Counted from the stretch's first letter, positions 1 to 12,905 are shown. The stretch is 64,000 nt of DNA from Setophaga petechia (GCA_024362935.1 JANCRA010000003.1:51001844-51065843); one strand, 5' to 3'. Numbers and translations are program-made. Notes: generated from the letters alone by a model not told the origin.

Positions 1-118
1 TCCGTGGCCACAAGGAGATGGGAGTGATGGGCCCTGCCCACCTCAGACAGCACTCAGTTTTAGCACAGAGTTGTGCCATGTGTAAAACACCTGTGGGGTT
101 TTATCTTTGTGCGTGCAG

Positions 119-523
119 TGTCAGCCCCCAGCAAGTCTCTGGGGAGGAGGAGGAGGCGGCGGCTGGCCCGAAACAGGTTTACCATTGACTCGGAGGCCCT
201 CCACGGCAGCAGCCCCGAAAAAGAGCCTGTCAGGGAGGGGACACTGACCGCTGGGTCGAGGGGCAGTTCGACCTGGCACAGTACAAGGAGCAGGAGGACA
301 TCAAGAAGACCAACATCCTGAGTGATGACGACGACTTCTGTGGGAGTGGCTGCACGCCACCTCGCTGCAGCCTGGCGATGCGCACACCGCCATTATGGCG
401 CAGCTGAGGAAGCAGGCCGCCCTGCTCACCATCAACGGCGCTGCCGAGGCCCATGGCGAGGAGGTCATCTGGGTGCGGCGGGAGGACTTTGTGCCCGGCA
501 GGAAGCTCAACACCGAGCTCTGA
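119..523 (+). CDS. Terminal coding exon of an unrecognised gene, with two apparent frameshifts
   Basis: A pyrimidine-rich stretch ending in CAG at 116-118 (an alternative AG ends at 131) precedes protein-like sequence running to TGA at 521-523. The reading starts in one frame with a basic run and RNRFTIDSEAL. It continues from about 246 in a second frame (WVEGQFDLAQYKEQEDIKK, then an acidic SDDDDF). From about 347 it is in a third frame (MAQLRKQAALLTINGAAEA, WVRREDF, C-terminus KLNTEL). Both shifts fit loss of a single base, the first inside a G run near 236-240. The regular composition across all three frames argues for a real C-terminus, either decayed or mis-assembled. A spliced-gene end is favoured by the acceptor; a retrocopy is the alternative. 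I do not recognise the family and assign no function. Upstream exons would lie left of the window. Confidence 0.5.
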
Positions 524-1675
524 GGTGTCCCCGAGCCCTTTGTGACCCCGCAGGTCGCACACTTGCATGCACCACTGCAGCAGCTCAACCAGCCCCAAGC
601 CATGTGGCCACGCTCAAAATGCTCAAAAACCAGGAATGAAACGAGCTTGAGGTCCTGTCTTGTGTTAACCAAGGGCTTTCACACTACTTTATTTATTCTA
701 AAACAATCAGGGGCTGAAATTGAGTATGGGGAGAAGGTAATCGCTGGAAAACAAGTGACTCTGGGTGTCTTAACTCTGTGCAGCCAATGAGCGCCAGCAG
801 GAGTGTGAGGATAGAGGGGTTGATGAAAGCCGTTGGTTGTAGGTTCATCTCCTTCACGAGAAAACTGCCTTTTTAACCTGTACAGTCACAGTACTCTGAC
901 TCCCTTTCCCTCTCTAAATGTAAGAGAATATTCATGTATTTTAGGAATGTGTGAGGAAAGGTCTGGGATTTATGTCATCTTCAGTCCTCTTGGTCTCTGG
1001 CTGGTCTAATTTAATGTCAATGTTGGAAGCTCTAGTTTTACATAGTCTTGTAAAGATGCCAAACTCTCTTGGAAGAGATCCAAATTTAATACTTGAAGAG
1101 ATATTTTTTTGTATTTTACCTGAGATGCAGGGGCACAGCGGGGTAAGAGATTTAGGGTAGCTCCATGTCTAAGATATGAGGCTAGCTATTTGCAGAGGGT
1201 TAGGAACGGTGGTTTTATGTTAAAGTATGAACTGGAAAACTCTTATTTAGGCATAACTTTCTTCAGGAAAAGGTTTATTGTATATGTTTGAGACTGGAGT
1301 TTAGTTAGCTAATAAAAAAATAATAAATAAAATTACATGACTGAATTGCAGTGGAGCAAGGGATCTGTGGTGTGCCCTTGCTGGAGTCACAGATCCCTTT
1401 GCCCCACTCTCTCTGGCAGAGTTTGGGCTTAGGAGACAGGGAATTCATGGCCAAAAAACTGACCTTGCCCCCTCTCCTACCATGGGTGGAACTAGTGTAT
1501 TTAATTCTTTTATAAAAACTTTTCCACTGCAATACCGGATGAAAAAAGTTCTACACAGGTAAACTTCTTTAACATTTTAAATCTTTTATTTAAACATCTA
1601 AAACAAGGTAAAATGTGACTAAAATCTCGTGGTTTTTAAGTAGACTTCCAAATATGAAACACAACACAAAGTAGC

Positions 1676-1708
<33 letters not shown>

Positions 1709-2490
1709 GATTTATATAGCTTTCCCCATTGCAGTCTCACCTGTAGGGAAAAAAAAAAGATTATATGAAATTTTGTTTTGTTTTGTCAGTATCTATTGGT
1801 GTTTGACAAATCACTAGTTACTTTGAGAACCTGAAATTTTATGATAGCCTTAGGATTATATTATATAAAATCCACTCTGACTGTATTTTAAAACATAACA
1901 AGAATTATCCCCTTCCCCTAGAACATCCATCACTGTCTGTGTGTCCCAGCTGGCATCCTCCCCTCCCTCCCCTGGCTCCTGGTGCACTATACTTGACTTA
2001 TGCAAGCTTTCTCTAGTAACTTTTTGCTATCTCCTAATTTCTTTTGGTAAGAGCTTTAGAAGAGTTTCTACTCCCTTTGTATGATCACATGGTTGTTGTT
2101 TTTGTACCATCACCTGTCGGTGTCCCACGTGCTGGAGGGTTTGGCTGTCCTGGGCTGCTCCCAGAGGATGCAGTCAGCACTCAAATACTGGAAGGCTGGT
2201 ACTGGGAAGGTACCATGGCTCTTGTACATAATGTCATGACATGTCTATGTCAAAGGTTCTCATATATTTTTTAATAAGCTGAAAGAAGGTCTATTTTTAT
2301 GATTTTAGTTCTATGAATGGAATGCTGTAAATGCCTGGCGGAAATAAAATACTGGAGGAAAAAAAGCTAAAAATAATTGCAGAGAGTGGTGTGTGGAGAG
2401 GCCACAGGTGGTGGGGAGCCTGTCACAGGAGGGCTGTGAGGTGGGAAGGGTGGTACCAGGGAGGAGGTCCTGCATTCCCAGCTGGTGCAG
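524..2490. other. Probable 3' UTR, then gene-free DNA
   Basis: No coding region is supported. AATAAA motifs at 1311-1316 and 1324-1329 could end the transcript of the preceding exon. A run of about 30 T occupies 1678-1707. The remainder is AT-rich unique-looking sequence. Confidence 0.4.
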
Positions 2491-2493
2491 CTC

Positions 2494-2913
2494 AGGAAGG
2501 AGCCCCCAGGTAAGGCTCTGCCCATGTTTTGGTGAGGGGACAATTCCCATTTCCCTTATGGCATCCATACCCAGCCATTCCTGCTGCTTTTCCGGCTTGG
2601 AAAGGAGCCCCCAGGTAAGGCTCTGATCATGTTGTGGTGAGGGGACAACTCCCATTTCCCTCATGGCATCCATACCCAGCCATTCCTGCTGCTTTTCCAG
2701 CTTGGAAAGGAGCCCTCAGGTATGGCTCTGATCATGTTGTGGTGAGGGGACAATTCCCATTTCCCTCATGGCATCCATACCCAGCCATTCCTGCTGCTTT
2801 TCCGGCTTGGAAAGGAGCCCCCAGGTAAGGCTCTGCTCATGTTGTGGTGAGGGGACAACTCCCATTTCCCTCATGGCATCCACACCAGCCATTCCTGCTG
2901 TCTTTTCAGGCTG
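2494..2913. repeat. 105-bp minisatellite, four copies
   Basis: The segment CCCCCAGGTAAGGCTCTG recurs at exact 105-bp spacing (2506, 2611, 2716, 2821). The intervening sequence is nearly identical (GTGGTGAGGGGACAA, then CATTCCTGCTGCTTTTCC). Because 105 is divisible by three, a 35-residue periodic open frame appears on both strands; I regard it as non-coding. Each unit holds a CAG|GTAAGG donor-like site. Confidence 0.9.
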
Positions 2914-4445
2914 GTCACAAGGAACCTTCAAGTGAGTGTTACAAAGAATGAGATAAAAAGCAGCAAATTCCCGAAAAATTCCAGATGCATTGGAGGAGCT
3001 CCCCAGTCTCTCCATGGCCAGTTCCTTGGCCAGTCCCTTTCCCTTTGGGGTGCTGGGTTTGTCCCAGATTTGAGGAGTGTGGTGTGGGTTGGTGTTGGCA
3101 CAGCAGTGGGGGAGCACGGGCTGGGGGTGGCACTCTCTGGGGGATGACAAAAATGGCACAAGGGAAATGGCATTAAAATGGGCTGGGGTGTGTGCAGCAC
3201 TTCCTACAGCATGCCTTGCACCAATGCAGTGTTTGCTGCTTCAGGCAGGATTACTTTTGGCTTGTGAGGCTGCCAGGCTAAACCAAACTCCTCAGGAAAC
3301 TGGGGAAAAGGTGAGAAGAAGACAGTGAGGGCCTGGAGAAGAAAGCAGCACACAAGTGGTGACAAGTGACACGAGCATGCCAGCTCCACAGCTGGAATGC
3401 TTTGGCTTTAAAGCTCTCTGCTGCCACCAGCCAGAAACAGAGGACCACAGAGGGAAATTCCTCCTGCAGTTCCCTGTGCAGTTTGGAGAGGTGAGCAGCA
3501 GTGCCTTGTTTTTGTGCCGGGCCAGACCCTGGTGTCCCCTGTGGCAGAGAGCTGTGCCAGGTCCCAGCTGGCAGGGTCAGTTAATTGATGACCCCTCTGC
3601 CATGGTCCAGCTTGGTCCAACAGCCAGGTGATCTGCTTCTGGGGAAAACACTGCTTGAAACAAAAGGAAACAATTAGAAATATCATGCTGAAAAACAGAG
3701 GGCTTGAAATTAATTAATGTTGCAGGAAACAGATCAAAGGCAGGAATTCGGATCCATAAAGCTGCAGAGGGGTGTGAATGGAATATTAAATATGCTCTAG
3801 GCTGCCCATGGATGGAGGGCAGGCTCTGAATCAACCTGGGGTGCTCAGAGTGTGGCATTTTGCCCATGGGCACAATGCTGGGGAGATGGAGGGAGCCCCA
3901 GAGAGGGACACAGGCTGTTCTGGACCAGCCAGAACCCCAGAGAGGCACACAGGCTGTTCTGGACCAGCTGTGCCCAGGGCCCAGGAGCCTCTGGCATTGC
4001 CTTTTGAACCCAACTGCCCAGCCCTGGTTCCAGCAGCTTTTTCCTTCAGTTCCTGGAGAAAAAACTGCTCTGCTGCCTTCTGGTTGGTGCAGCAGGAATT
4101 GTTGCACCAAGTTTCCTCTGTAGGAGCCTGGAGGCTCCTCTGGCTGCACCGGGTTGGGGTTAGGATTAGGGTTAGGGTAAGGATTTGGGTCAGGCAGTCC
4201 TGTGTGCTCCCCCAGACGTGCTGAAGGCTTTTCCTCGCTCATCAGAGCTGATACCCCCAGCACAGCACCCCAGCATTCCTGAGGGATCCCGGTGATCCCT
4301 GCTGGGCTGGCACAGTCTGTGCCATGCCCGTGAGGGCAGTGACCACTGCCAGGACCTGAATGACCACATCCAGAGCTACAGTGACCACTGCCAGGACTGG
4401 AGTGGCCTCTTCCATGACCACTGCCAGGACCAGAGTGACCACTCC
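2914..4445. other. Gene-free interval
   Basis: No gene is supported. Open frames here lack homology-like features. It contains the short telomere-like tract listed separately and a short two-unit repeat around 3890-3970 (CAGAGAGG-CACAGGCTGTTC). Confidence 0.4.
4151..4190 (+). repeat. Short interstitial telomere-like sequence
   Basis: The tract contains TTAGGATTAGGGTTAGGG followed by the degenerate units TAAGG and ATTTGGG. It is about six imperfect units of the vertebrate telomere hexamer in the GGGTTA orientation. Confidence 0.7.
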
Positions 4446-4850
4446 CGCCCGGTGCCAATGCTCTCCTTCTCCCCCAGGTAAATCCTGAAATCGTTGCCGA
4501 TGCTTCCCCTCTCTCTCTCTCCCAGGTAAATCCTGGATTCGGTGCCGATGCTCTCCCTCTCTTTCCCAGGTAAATCCTGGATTCGGTAGAGCCGATGCTC
4601 TCTCTTCTCTCTCTCCGGTAAATCCTGGATTCGGTGCCGATGCTTTTTCCCAGGTAAATCCTGGATTCGGTGCCGATGCTTTCCCTCTCTCTCTCCCAGG
4701 TAAATCCTGGATTCGGTGCCGATGCTCTCCCTCTCTCTCTCCCAGGTAAATCCTGGATTCGGTGCCGATGCTCTCCCCTCTCTGTCCCAGGTAAATCCGG
4801 GGTTCGGTGCCGATGCTCTCCCTCCCTCTCTCTCCAGGTAACTCAAGGAT
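4446..4850 (+). repeat. ~50-bp minisatellite, about nine units, each with pyrimidine tract plus CAG|GTAAAT
   Basis: The unit consists of GGTGCCGATGCTCTCCC, a CT-rich stretch, CCCAGGTAAATCC, then TGGATTC. It repeats about nine times with pyrimidine-tract length variation. Every unit therefore combines an acceptor-like tract (Y-rich then CAG) directly with a donor-like GTAAAT. On the - strand the array gives long spurious open frames. Confidence 0.9.
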
Positions 4851-7800
4851 TCTCCGCCGCTCCCGCTCCGTTCCAGCCGCGGCCGGCTGGTGTCCCCCTT
4901 GCCCCGCAGACCCCGCCCGGCTCCTGGGAATCCCAGAGCTTTCCACTCCTAACCAGACCCATGAATAGCAAAGGACTGCCAGGCAGTGGGCAGCAGCATT
5001 CCCGCTCTGTTGGCGCTGCAGAACCGTCCCCTGCCATCCCTCCAGGGGCTTTGTGCCTCATTCCATTAGGTAAAGCAATTTCCAGGGATGGGTTCGGCTT
5101 CTCTTCCTCTCAGCAGAGATTAAACCCCTCTAATTAACTCCTCAAGGGGCATTAGAGAGCGCAGGAGTTCTGAGGTTTTCTCAGGGTGGTGAGGATGGGA
5201 ATGAGCTCAGTGCTGGAGGAGGCAGAGGGATGTGGAACAAAGCTTGGGTGAAAATGCACTCAGAGAGAATCTGCTCTGCCCCTGCCACAGGTTCCAGGAG
5301 AGCACTAAAAGTGCCCTTAAGATCTCCAATATGAAATTAAAAACTCGAGCAGGGGGAGAGCAAATCCCACCTGCTCTGTCCCCTGCCACAGGTTCCAGGA
5401 GAGCACTAAAAAAGCCTTTCAGATCTCCAATATGAAATGAAAACACTCGAGCAGAGGGAGAGCATCAGCTCTCTTTGAGGTCACTGCAATACCAAATTAT
5501 TAGCTGAAATATTTTCAGGAAAAGGAGATTAAAAGAAAGTTACTTGAAAAGATAAGAAAATCCAATCCTCTGTCCCCTCTAACCCTCAGGAAACATGAGA
5601 AAATGAGCAGCTGGTAATGAAGAGATTTTTAAATTGCCTTTCTTTACTGTCTTCTGTGTAAAAAAAGAAGAGAAAGAGCTGTTGTTAAAGGTAAAATAAA
5701 ATAGCAGTTTTATTCAGCTGTGGGAGAGTTAGGGCTGTTTTATTTAGGATATTTAGCTGCCAGACATCCTCCTGCTACCAATAACAACAGTTACACCTGG
5801 AGTGTGGAGCAGATCTTTTGGGGAAGCACACTACACCAATTATACTTTCTCTTGGATTCCTGCTCTCTGGTCCTGAAGGCAAGGAAATCCAAAAGAGGTG
5901 AGGAAGGGCTGTCCTCACATTTAACTCTTGCTTTTACAGGAGGAAAGGGCTTTTCTCTGCCTCACAGGGAGCTGGGGTTGTTTGGAGGTGGCAGTGACAG
6001 TTCCACCAAGCTGAGGCTGCATCACTCACCTGTGGTGCCTGGTTTGGACAGAGCATTTTCTTCAGGATTTCTCCAGGACTGTCCAAGTTATTGATTGAAC
6101 ATCCTGGGGATGTTGTGTGTGTTTGCACAGAGGTAAAGGCACAGTGTCACTTTGTCCCTTTGCTGGCACAGTGAAATTCAGCTGAGTCTGAGTTCAGCCA
6201 GCCTTCCTGCAGGTTATTGACTGAACATCCTGGGGACTTTGTGTGTGTTTCCAGGGAGGTAAAGGGATGGTGTCACTTTGTCCCTTTGCTGGCACAGTGA
6301 AATTCAGTGAGTCTGGGCCTGGAGGGACTGTTAGCACAGCACACAGAAATGCTGAGAGATGCAGGTACACGCCCCAGTGCTCAACACAGGCTGCCAAAAC
6401 CCACCAGAACCATTTCTGCTGCTGGCCCTCTGGTTTTGGGGACAGCAGGAGAGCCCTGTCAGGAGCTGCAGGGGATTTAAGGGGATGAGGAGGGTTGCCA
6501 TCAGTTCCTGTGAAAACTGCTGTCTGAACAGGAGGCAGGAGTGGGGAGCACCACAAAAGGCAGAGGGCTCTGTTTCCTTGACAGCCTTGATTTGAACATC
6601 AAAAATCAAAATCAAAGGGCTCTGGTGGCTCAGTTTGCCTGCCCATGGCTGGGGAAAGTTCTTCCCACTCAGCCTTCACAGGCAGCACAGATAAATTCAT
6701 CCTGCTGGAAGGAGGAGCTGCTCACCTCTGTGGGACTGGGATGTGCAGGTCCCTTCAATGCAGAGGCCAAACAGCTTCATTTTCTCCTCTAAAGACAGAA
6801 CAGAAAGAAATGTAGTTTGTATGAGATAGATTCCAACAAATACACCTTTTCTCCAGCATGGTAGAGGATTTTATTTGGCTTGGCACTTTGGGAAATCACT
6901 GATTTCACTGCCACCAATTTGTGTATCCCAGGCCTGGGGTTAACTCCCCCATTTTTGCAGAGGAAAGCCAGTGGGCACAGAGGAGCTGGGGCAGTGCAGC
7001 TCAGCCCTGGGGGGACACACTGTGCCCTTAGACAAAGCAAGGATTGTGTCTGTGTCCTGGTACTCCCCATGGAAGGGGCTGGATGTGCCCAGCAGCTCTG
7101 CAGCTGTGGAATTCATTCCCTGTCTGCTCTGGCAGAGGCGGTTGCACATCCATGCTCAGGGTGGCACCCTGGCTCTGTGAGCTGCAGATGCACAGGAGCA
7201 GAGGAGAATCCTCCTCACCCCAAGAAACAGAGGAGGAGAATCCTCCTCACCCGTGGGAGCTGCTCTCTTTTTTTGCCCCTTTTCCCCTGGACTTTGATCC
7301 ATCTCTAAACAGCAGAATGAATTTCTCAGGGTGTGATCTGCTGTGCCACCTCTGGGGCCCTGAGCTGGCACAGCAGCTCTGAACGTGCTGGAAATGAGAA
7401 GGCTTTGAAATAATTGGAGGTAATGGGTTAAATTACCTTTTAAAATGTTTTTAATTTTTAAAATTTTAAAACAATATTAATTATAATTAGTTTTAATTTA
7501 AAATTTTATTTTAATTATAAATTAATTATCATTTAAATTTTTTAAAATTAATCATAACCAACATATGTCTAAATGATAAATTGTGTGTTATTCTGAGATT
7601 ACTCTCAGCAAAGCTGTCATAAGCTGCTTTAGTGGGATGACAGCAGGGGAAAATGACTGAAATTTTAACTTTTGATGAACTAACTCTGATGTGCTCCAGT
7701 GACCAAAGCCTGGGAGAAGAAGATGGATTGGACACCTGGCACACAGAATTTAAAGACCACAAGGACAATTTACAGAAAGCAGAAGGTAAAGAAGATGCTA

Positions 7801-8835
7801 AAAGAGACTCACTGCATCTTGGAATTTGGAGGAAAAAGGTACTAAAAGTACAGACTAATTAGCATGGGGAGTGAGAAATAATAACCAATAGAGGAGAGAA
7901 TACTAATTAGTGAAGGAGAATGATGTAATTTGGAACCAATGAACATGAATGTCTTCTTTTTTTGCTGAAAATGTGTGAATTAGTGGGGAAGTTGTGTAGC
8001 AGCATCCGTGTGGAGGCCGGAATTTTGTCAGCCACACACAGAAATCCTGGCCAGGGATAAAGCCATGCCTGGCTTTGTGCTGGCAGTGCAAAGGGGGTGT
8101 TGGAAGAGGATTTGGTACCATGGGAGGGTTGAGACAGCCACTCCAAACCTGTCACAGCACATATATTTACAGGGACATGAGGAATGAGGGAGCCTTGGCT
8201 GTGGGATTGAAGCTGCCCAGAGTGGGGCAGAACCATCCACCAGGAGCTGAGATTTGGATTTGTAGAGAATTCCCCAGGTTTGAGAGTTCAGCAAAAGCTG
8301 ATAGGCCAAGAAACATTTATAATTAGGAAATAATTGGGTTTTGATTGTGATGGTGTGAATTATAACATCTGTATTGCCTCATTCTTCTCATGAGACTGAA
8401 AATAGAATCAAAGTTTTTAAAGCTCCTCTCAGGTGCTCCATCTGTGGGTCAGAAAAGGGCATAATCCAACAAAAACACAGGAAATGATCCTGCAGCATCC
8501 CAGGGAAAGCTCCTTGTATGGCCACAGCACAGCCCAACCCAGGCACAGCAGCACAAGAGGGGGAAAATGGCTCAGAAAGGTTCTGTAAGAAATGAAAGGA
8601 GCAGCTGGATGTTTCCTAATCACTGCAGGCACAAGTGGAAGAAAAATGACTAATCAGGAGCCTATTGATGGCCACACAATTCACAATAATCATTCCAGCT
8701 GCATTGCCTGGAGCTGCACTACTGCCTTCAGTGCAGGGGAAACCTGGCTGGGAAAGAAACCTGGAGGAGGCAGGATGAGGGAGAGTTGGAGACTTTTCCT
8801 TGGATGTTTACTGTAAGCACCTTTTTAATTCCTGG
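4851..8835. other. Gene-free interval with two local duplications and an AT-rich patch
   Basis: No coding region is supported. At 5270-5470 a ~101-bp segment (CCACAGGTTCCAGGAGAGCA) occurs twice. At 6093-6320 a ~126-bp segment (GAACATCCTGGGGA, then TTTGCTGGCACAGTGAAATT) occurs twice. An AT-only-like patch lies at 7430-7560. The rest is unremarkable. Confidence 0.45.
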
Positions 8836-8837
8836 GA

Positions 8838-9163
8838 GTCTTTTTGTGGGTTTCTTTTTGGGTTTTTTTTGCTTGTTTTGGTTTTTGCGTGGTTTTTTGT
8901 GTGTTTCTTTTTTGTTGTTTTTTTGTTGTTGTGGGTATTTTTGAGTTTTTTTGTTGGGTTTTTTGTTTGTTTTTGGTTTTTTGTGTTTGTTTTTTGTTTG
9001 GTTTTGGGTTTTTGTTTTTTGTGTGGTGTTGGTGGTGTGGGTTTGGGGGTTTTTTGGGTTTGGTTTGTTTTGGGTTGGCTTTTTGTGGGTTTGATTTGGT
9101 TTGGTTTGGTTGGTTTTTTGTGGGTTTGGTTTTTGGGGTTTTTGTTCCCTTTTGGAATGAAAC
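8838..9163. repeat. G/T-only low-complexity tract
   Basis: Nearly every base on the + strand is G or T for more than 300 bp (repeats of GTTTTT, GGGTTT, TGGTTT). The strand asymmetry creates spurious open frames of over 120 codons on both strands, Phe/Val/Gly-rich on + and Lys/Pro/Asn-rich on -. It is not coding. Confidence 0.9.
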
Positions 9164-10875
9164 TCTTAGTTGTGCTATATCAGATTTCTGCACTTCACAA
9201 CGTTGTCTCCCTCAAGTGAGATCTTTATTATTGCCACTGTGAAGGGCAGAGGTGCTGCTGTGGTCCCTCCCAGATGGAGCCTGAAGGGAAGGGAATCCAG
9301 CACGGCTCTCACTGGCACCCCAGAGGTTGGGCTCAGCTTTGCTGAACCTCAGACCTGCTCAGTCTCAGCCAGACAAGGTTTGCATTCAGCAAAACCCAGC
9401 TCTGACCCCCCTGCACAGGCAGGGCTGTGGCACAGAGGGGCAGCTTTAGGGCAGCATTTCCTCAGGGGAAAATTAATCCACAAACACCAGAGGTTTATGT
9501 CCCAAAAGGAGACAGAAGAGTCCTTTTTTCTTTATTCCAATAAAGGGAGAGGCCATGGGGCATCCCCTGGGATCTCTCACATTTTTGGGGGATGCAGCCT
9601 CCTTTCTGTCCCAATTTCCCAGCCACATTTCCCTTCTCTCTTTCCCCATTTCTGAGGTACTTGAGAGGTTCAGACTTCCTGATACACCTGATACCAGAGA
9701 TTCCCCTCTAATATATAACCCTCCCTTTTCATTTTTAATTCTTACAGAATTTAGGGGGTTTTTCTTCCCCATTGTTTCTTTCATCTCTCAACCTCTAATT
9801 TCTTTTATCAGGAAACCCAAAGTTTATTTGTAAAAGCAAGTATCTTTTTCCATTCACCAATCAGTGGAACCCTTCCCATTGTTTCTTTTATCTCCCAGTG
9901 CTGGTTTTACCTACCAGCAGCCCCACAGCTTGTTTGGAAAGAGAAATCGATTCCTGTTATACCCCTTCCTATCCACAGGCAAATGATGGTCCAGGGGGCA
10001 GAGCAGCCTCCCAACATCCTCAGGAAGAGTTGTGCCTGCTCAGGAGGCACAGAGAGGGGCTGGAGCTCTGCCTGTGCCCCTCAGCAGAGCCCTGGTGCAG
10101 CCCCTCACAAAAAGCCGACAAAATGGGATTTTTGACAAGAAGGATTTTCCTTGGTGCCAACCACAGCGACACCAGAGGCTCTGAACTAATTTGTTTTTTT
10201 GTCAACTAGATAAAGATACCAAGTTAATGCCTTTTGTTCCTTGACAGGGTGTTTTAGGCGGTGAACAGAATTAATTGTGTGACATAATGGATTTATTGTT
10301 TCAACAAAATGCCTGTCTGTTTTCAGGCAGGGGATAAGGGACTTGACAAAACCAATTCTGGTACCAGGGGATTCTCATAAAGCTGAATTATCAGCCTGAT
10401 AAAACGCCACTGGTGTAAAAGAGAGCCTGAAGGGAAGCCCAGGGTCAGTGGGGCAGAGGCTCAGGAGCAGGGCACAAAGAATACATCGATTTTAGGGGCT
10501 GCTGCAGAGCTGAGAATTCCCCTCCCAGAGCCCTGCCCCAGCCAGGGAGGCTGTTTTGGGCTGCCCAAGGATGAAGGGCTCTGTGCCCCCTGCTCATTCA
10601 CACCCCTAAACTTCCCAGGCATGGAGGTTAATTCTGCATTTAGGTTAATTCTGCTTCCTCCCCTTCTGCCCCAAAATGTACTTTTCTTGTCAAAAGCTCT
10701 TAGTGCCCGTGAGAGAGAGGGGAAATCACGTCTGCTGAGGTGGCAGGGCAGGTTTATTTTCATTTGCTGGAGCCAGAAACTGCCCAGGTGTGCTAAACAT
10801 TTCCCATTTCCCATTCCCAGGGATTTGGGGCACACACCTGGTCAGTTCACTGATCCTGGAACAGAGGCTGGACAT
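9164..10875. other. Gene-free interval
   Basis: Single-copy-looking sequence with no supported exon, RNA gene or complete mobile element. Pyrimidine-rich stretches lie around 9590-9800. Confidence 0.35.
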
Positions 10876-10877
10876 AG

Positions 10878-11250
10878 CTAAAGAATAAAGCAGGGATTTA
10901 TTAAAATGGCTTCAAAGGATCCACCTTGGGCAGCACAAGAGCCCAGCCAGGGCTGCACCCAAGATGGACCCAAAATGGTCACAAAATGTACAACCAGTCA
11001 CGAATTTTCACCCTTTTATAAGTTTTGGTCCATTTCCATATTGGGGTTCACTGTCCAATTCCAGCTCCAGGTTCTGCAGTCCCATCCTCCCAGACTGCTC
11101 TCCTCAATTTGCCATTTTTTACACTTTTTGGGCTGAAGCTGCAGGGGTGTCCTTGGTTCTGGGGCTGGAAAAGGATTGTTCTGTGTGACTGAGCTGTGAG
11201 GAGAACTTGCTGACACTTTATATGGAGTTCAGAGCTCTATACCAATGCAG
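10878..11250. mobile_element. Interspersed repeat, probably an LTR fragment of a songbird ERV
   Basis: It begins with AGAATAAAGCAGGGATTTAT and continues with CCTTGGGCAGCACAAGAG and TTTTATAAGTTTTGGTCCAT, ending near TTATATGGAGTTCAGAGC. I recognise this word order from a dispersed songbird LTR-type family. No target-site duplication was found, so the ends are approximate. Confidence 0.45.
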
Positions 11251-12395
11251 TCCAGAGTCTGGGAAATAAGAAAGTTGAAACTTGCATCCCCTAAATCAAA
11301 TTTGATCTCCTCTGAGTTAGGAGTTTACATTTTTGTGGAGCTGTGCAGCATGAGGAGAGAAATCATGCAGGAGAATTTACATAAATTGCCCCTAACACAA
11401 CAAAAAGACAGAGCAAATACCCCATCATCAGTCTCTGTATCAAAGCCCTTCTGGTTCTGCAGGTTAAAACATCCCATAAAAAGTGAGATCTGAAGAGTCA
11501 GCAGGGGTGAAAATCCTCTGTGGGAGCCCATGGGCAACATCCGCCTCTGGCCATCACTCTCCTGCGTTTGGAAGGAACTTGGAAAGAACAACAAAAACTC
11601 AGGGAATTCTTTCCAGGTAAGTTGGAAACACCAATAAATAGAAGCATGGGCAGTGGTAGAACTGTGAGGTTAAAATCTCCAGCACCTGCTGGAGCTGGGG
11701 CACTCAGCCTTGAGTGGCTCCTGGAGAATTATGGTTTATAATATTCTTGTGCATGCTCAGAGTATGGGGAAGAGCAGATTTTGGGGCAGCAAATTCACTC
11801 CAACCTGGCAATGTCACAGCCTTGCAAAGCCAAAGCAGATTGGCCTGCATCACATAAAAACTCTGAAATTAACCCTTAGCCAAAACCTAAAGCTCTCTGT
11901 GGATGGCTAATGGAGTTCTGCCATGGGTTGCCATGTAATCAATTACAGCAAATGGTATTTGCTGCATTGAGTACAGCATCAGGAGCTGTAATTCCTGTGC
12001 TGTGCATGCATGTATCTGTATTGAGATATAAATGTAAACCAGGAAATTAAAAAATTCAAAATTTTTAAAAAAAATTAGGAAAAAAAATAGAGAAAAAAGA
12101 AAATAATTCAGAATTTAAAAATTCTAAATTCAGAATCAGCAGCCAGCTCCTTTGCTGTTTCCTCATGAAGCCCTGCCGTGATCTGCTGTGAGGGCTGCCC
12201 TGGGCTCTCTCCGTCCCTCCTATGGCACTCCTGGAGTGTAATTCCCAAAAAAAAAAAGGGGAAAAAAGGGGCAAATTTCCTTACCCTTGCCATTTGAGCT
12301 GGGAGAAGACTTTTTTTCCTACAGCAGGAACTCAAACTAACACCACTGCCTGTTTGCACCTCATATTTTTTAATCCTTTTTCAGGCCGTCTGTGC
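11251..12395. other. Gene-free interval
   Basis: No gene is supported. A-rich stretches lie at 12040-12120 and 12245-12270. Confidence 0.35.
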
Positions 12396-12399
12396 TATT

Positions 12400-12905
<506 letters not shown>

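Noticed and set aside
2311..3159. Repeat-containing - strand frames with a 35-residue period
   Set aside because: A 105-bp tandem repeat, divisible by three, preserves the frame by chance.
4242..4946. 234-codon - strand frame with 16-17-residue periodicity
   Set aside because: It is the reverse strand of the ~50-bp minisatellite.
8800..9242. Open frames across the G/T tract
   Set aside because: Base composition alone removes stop codons; no coding signal.
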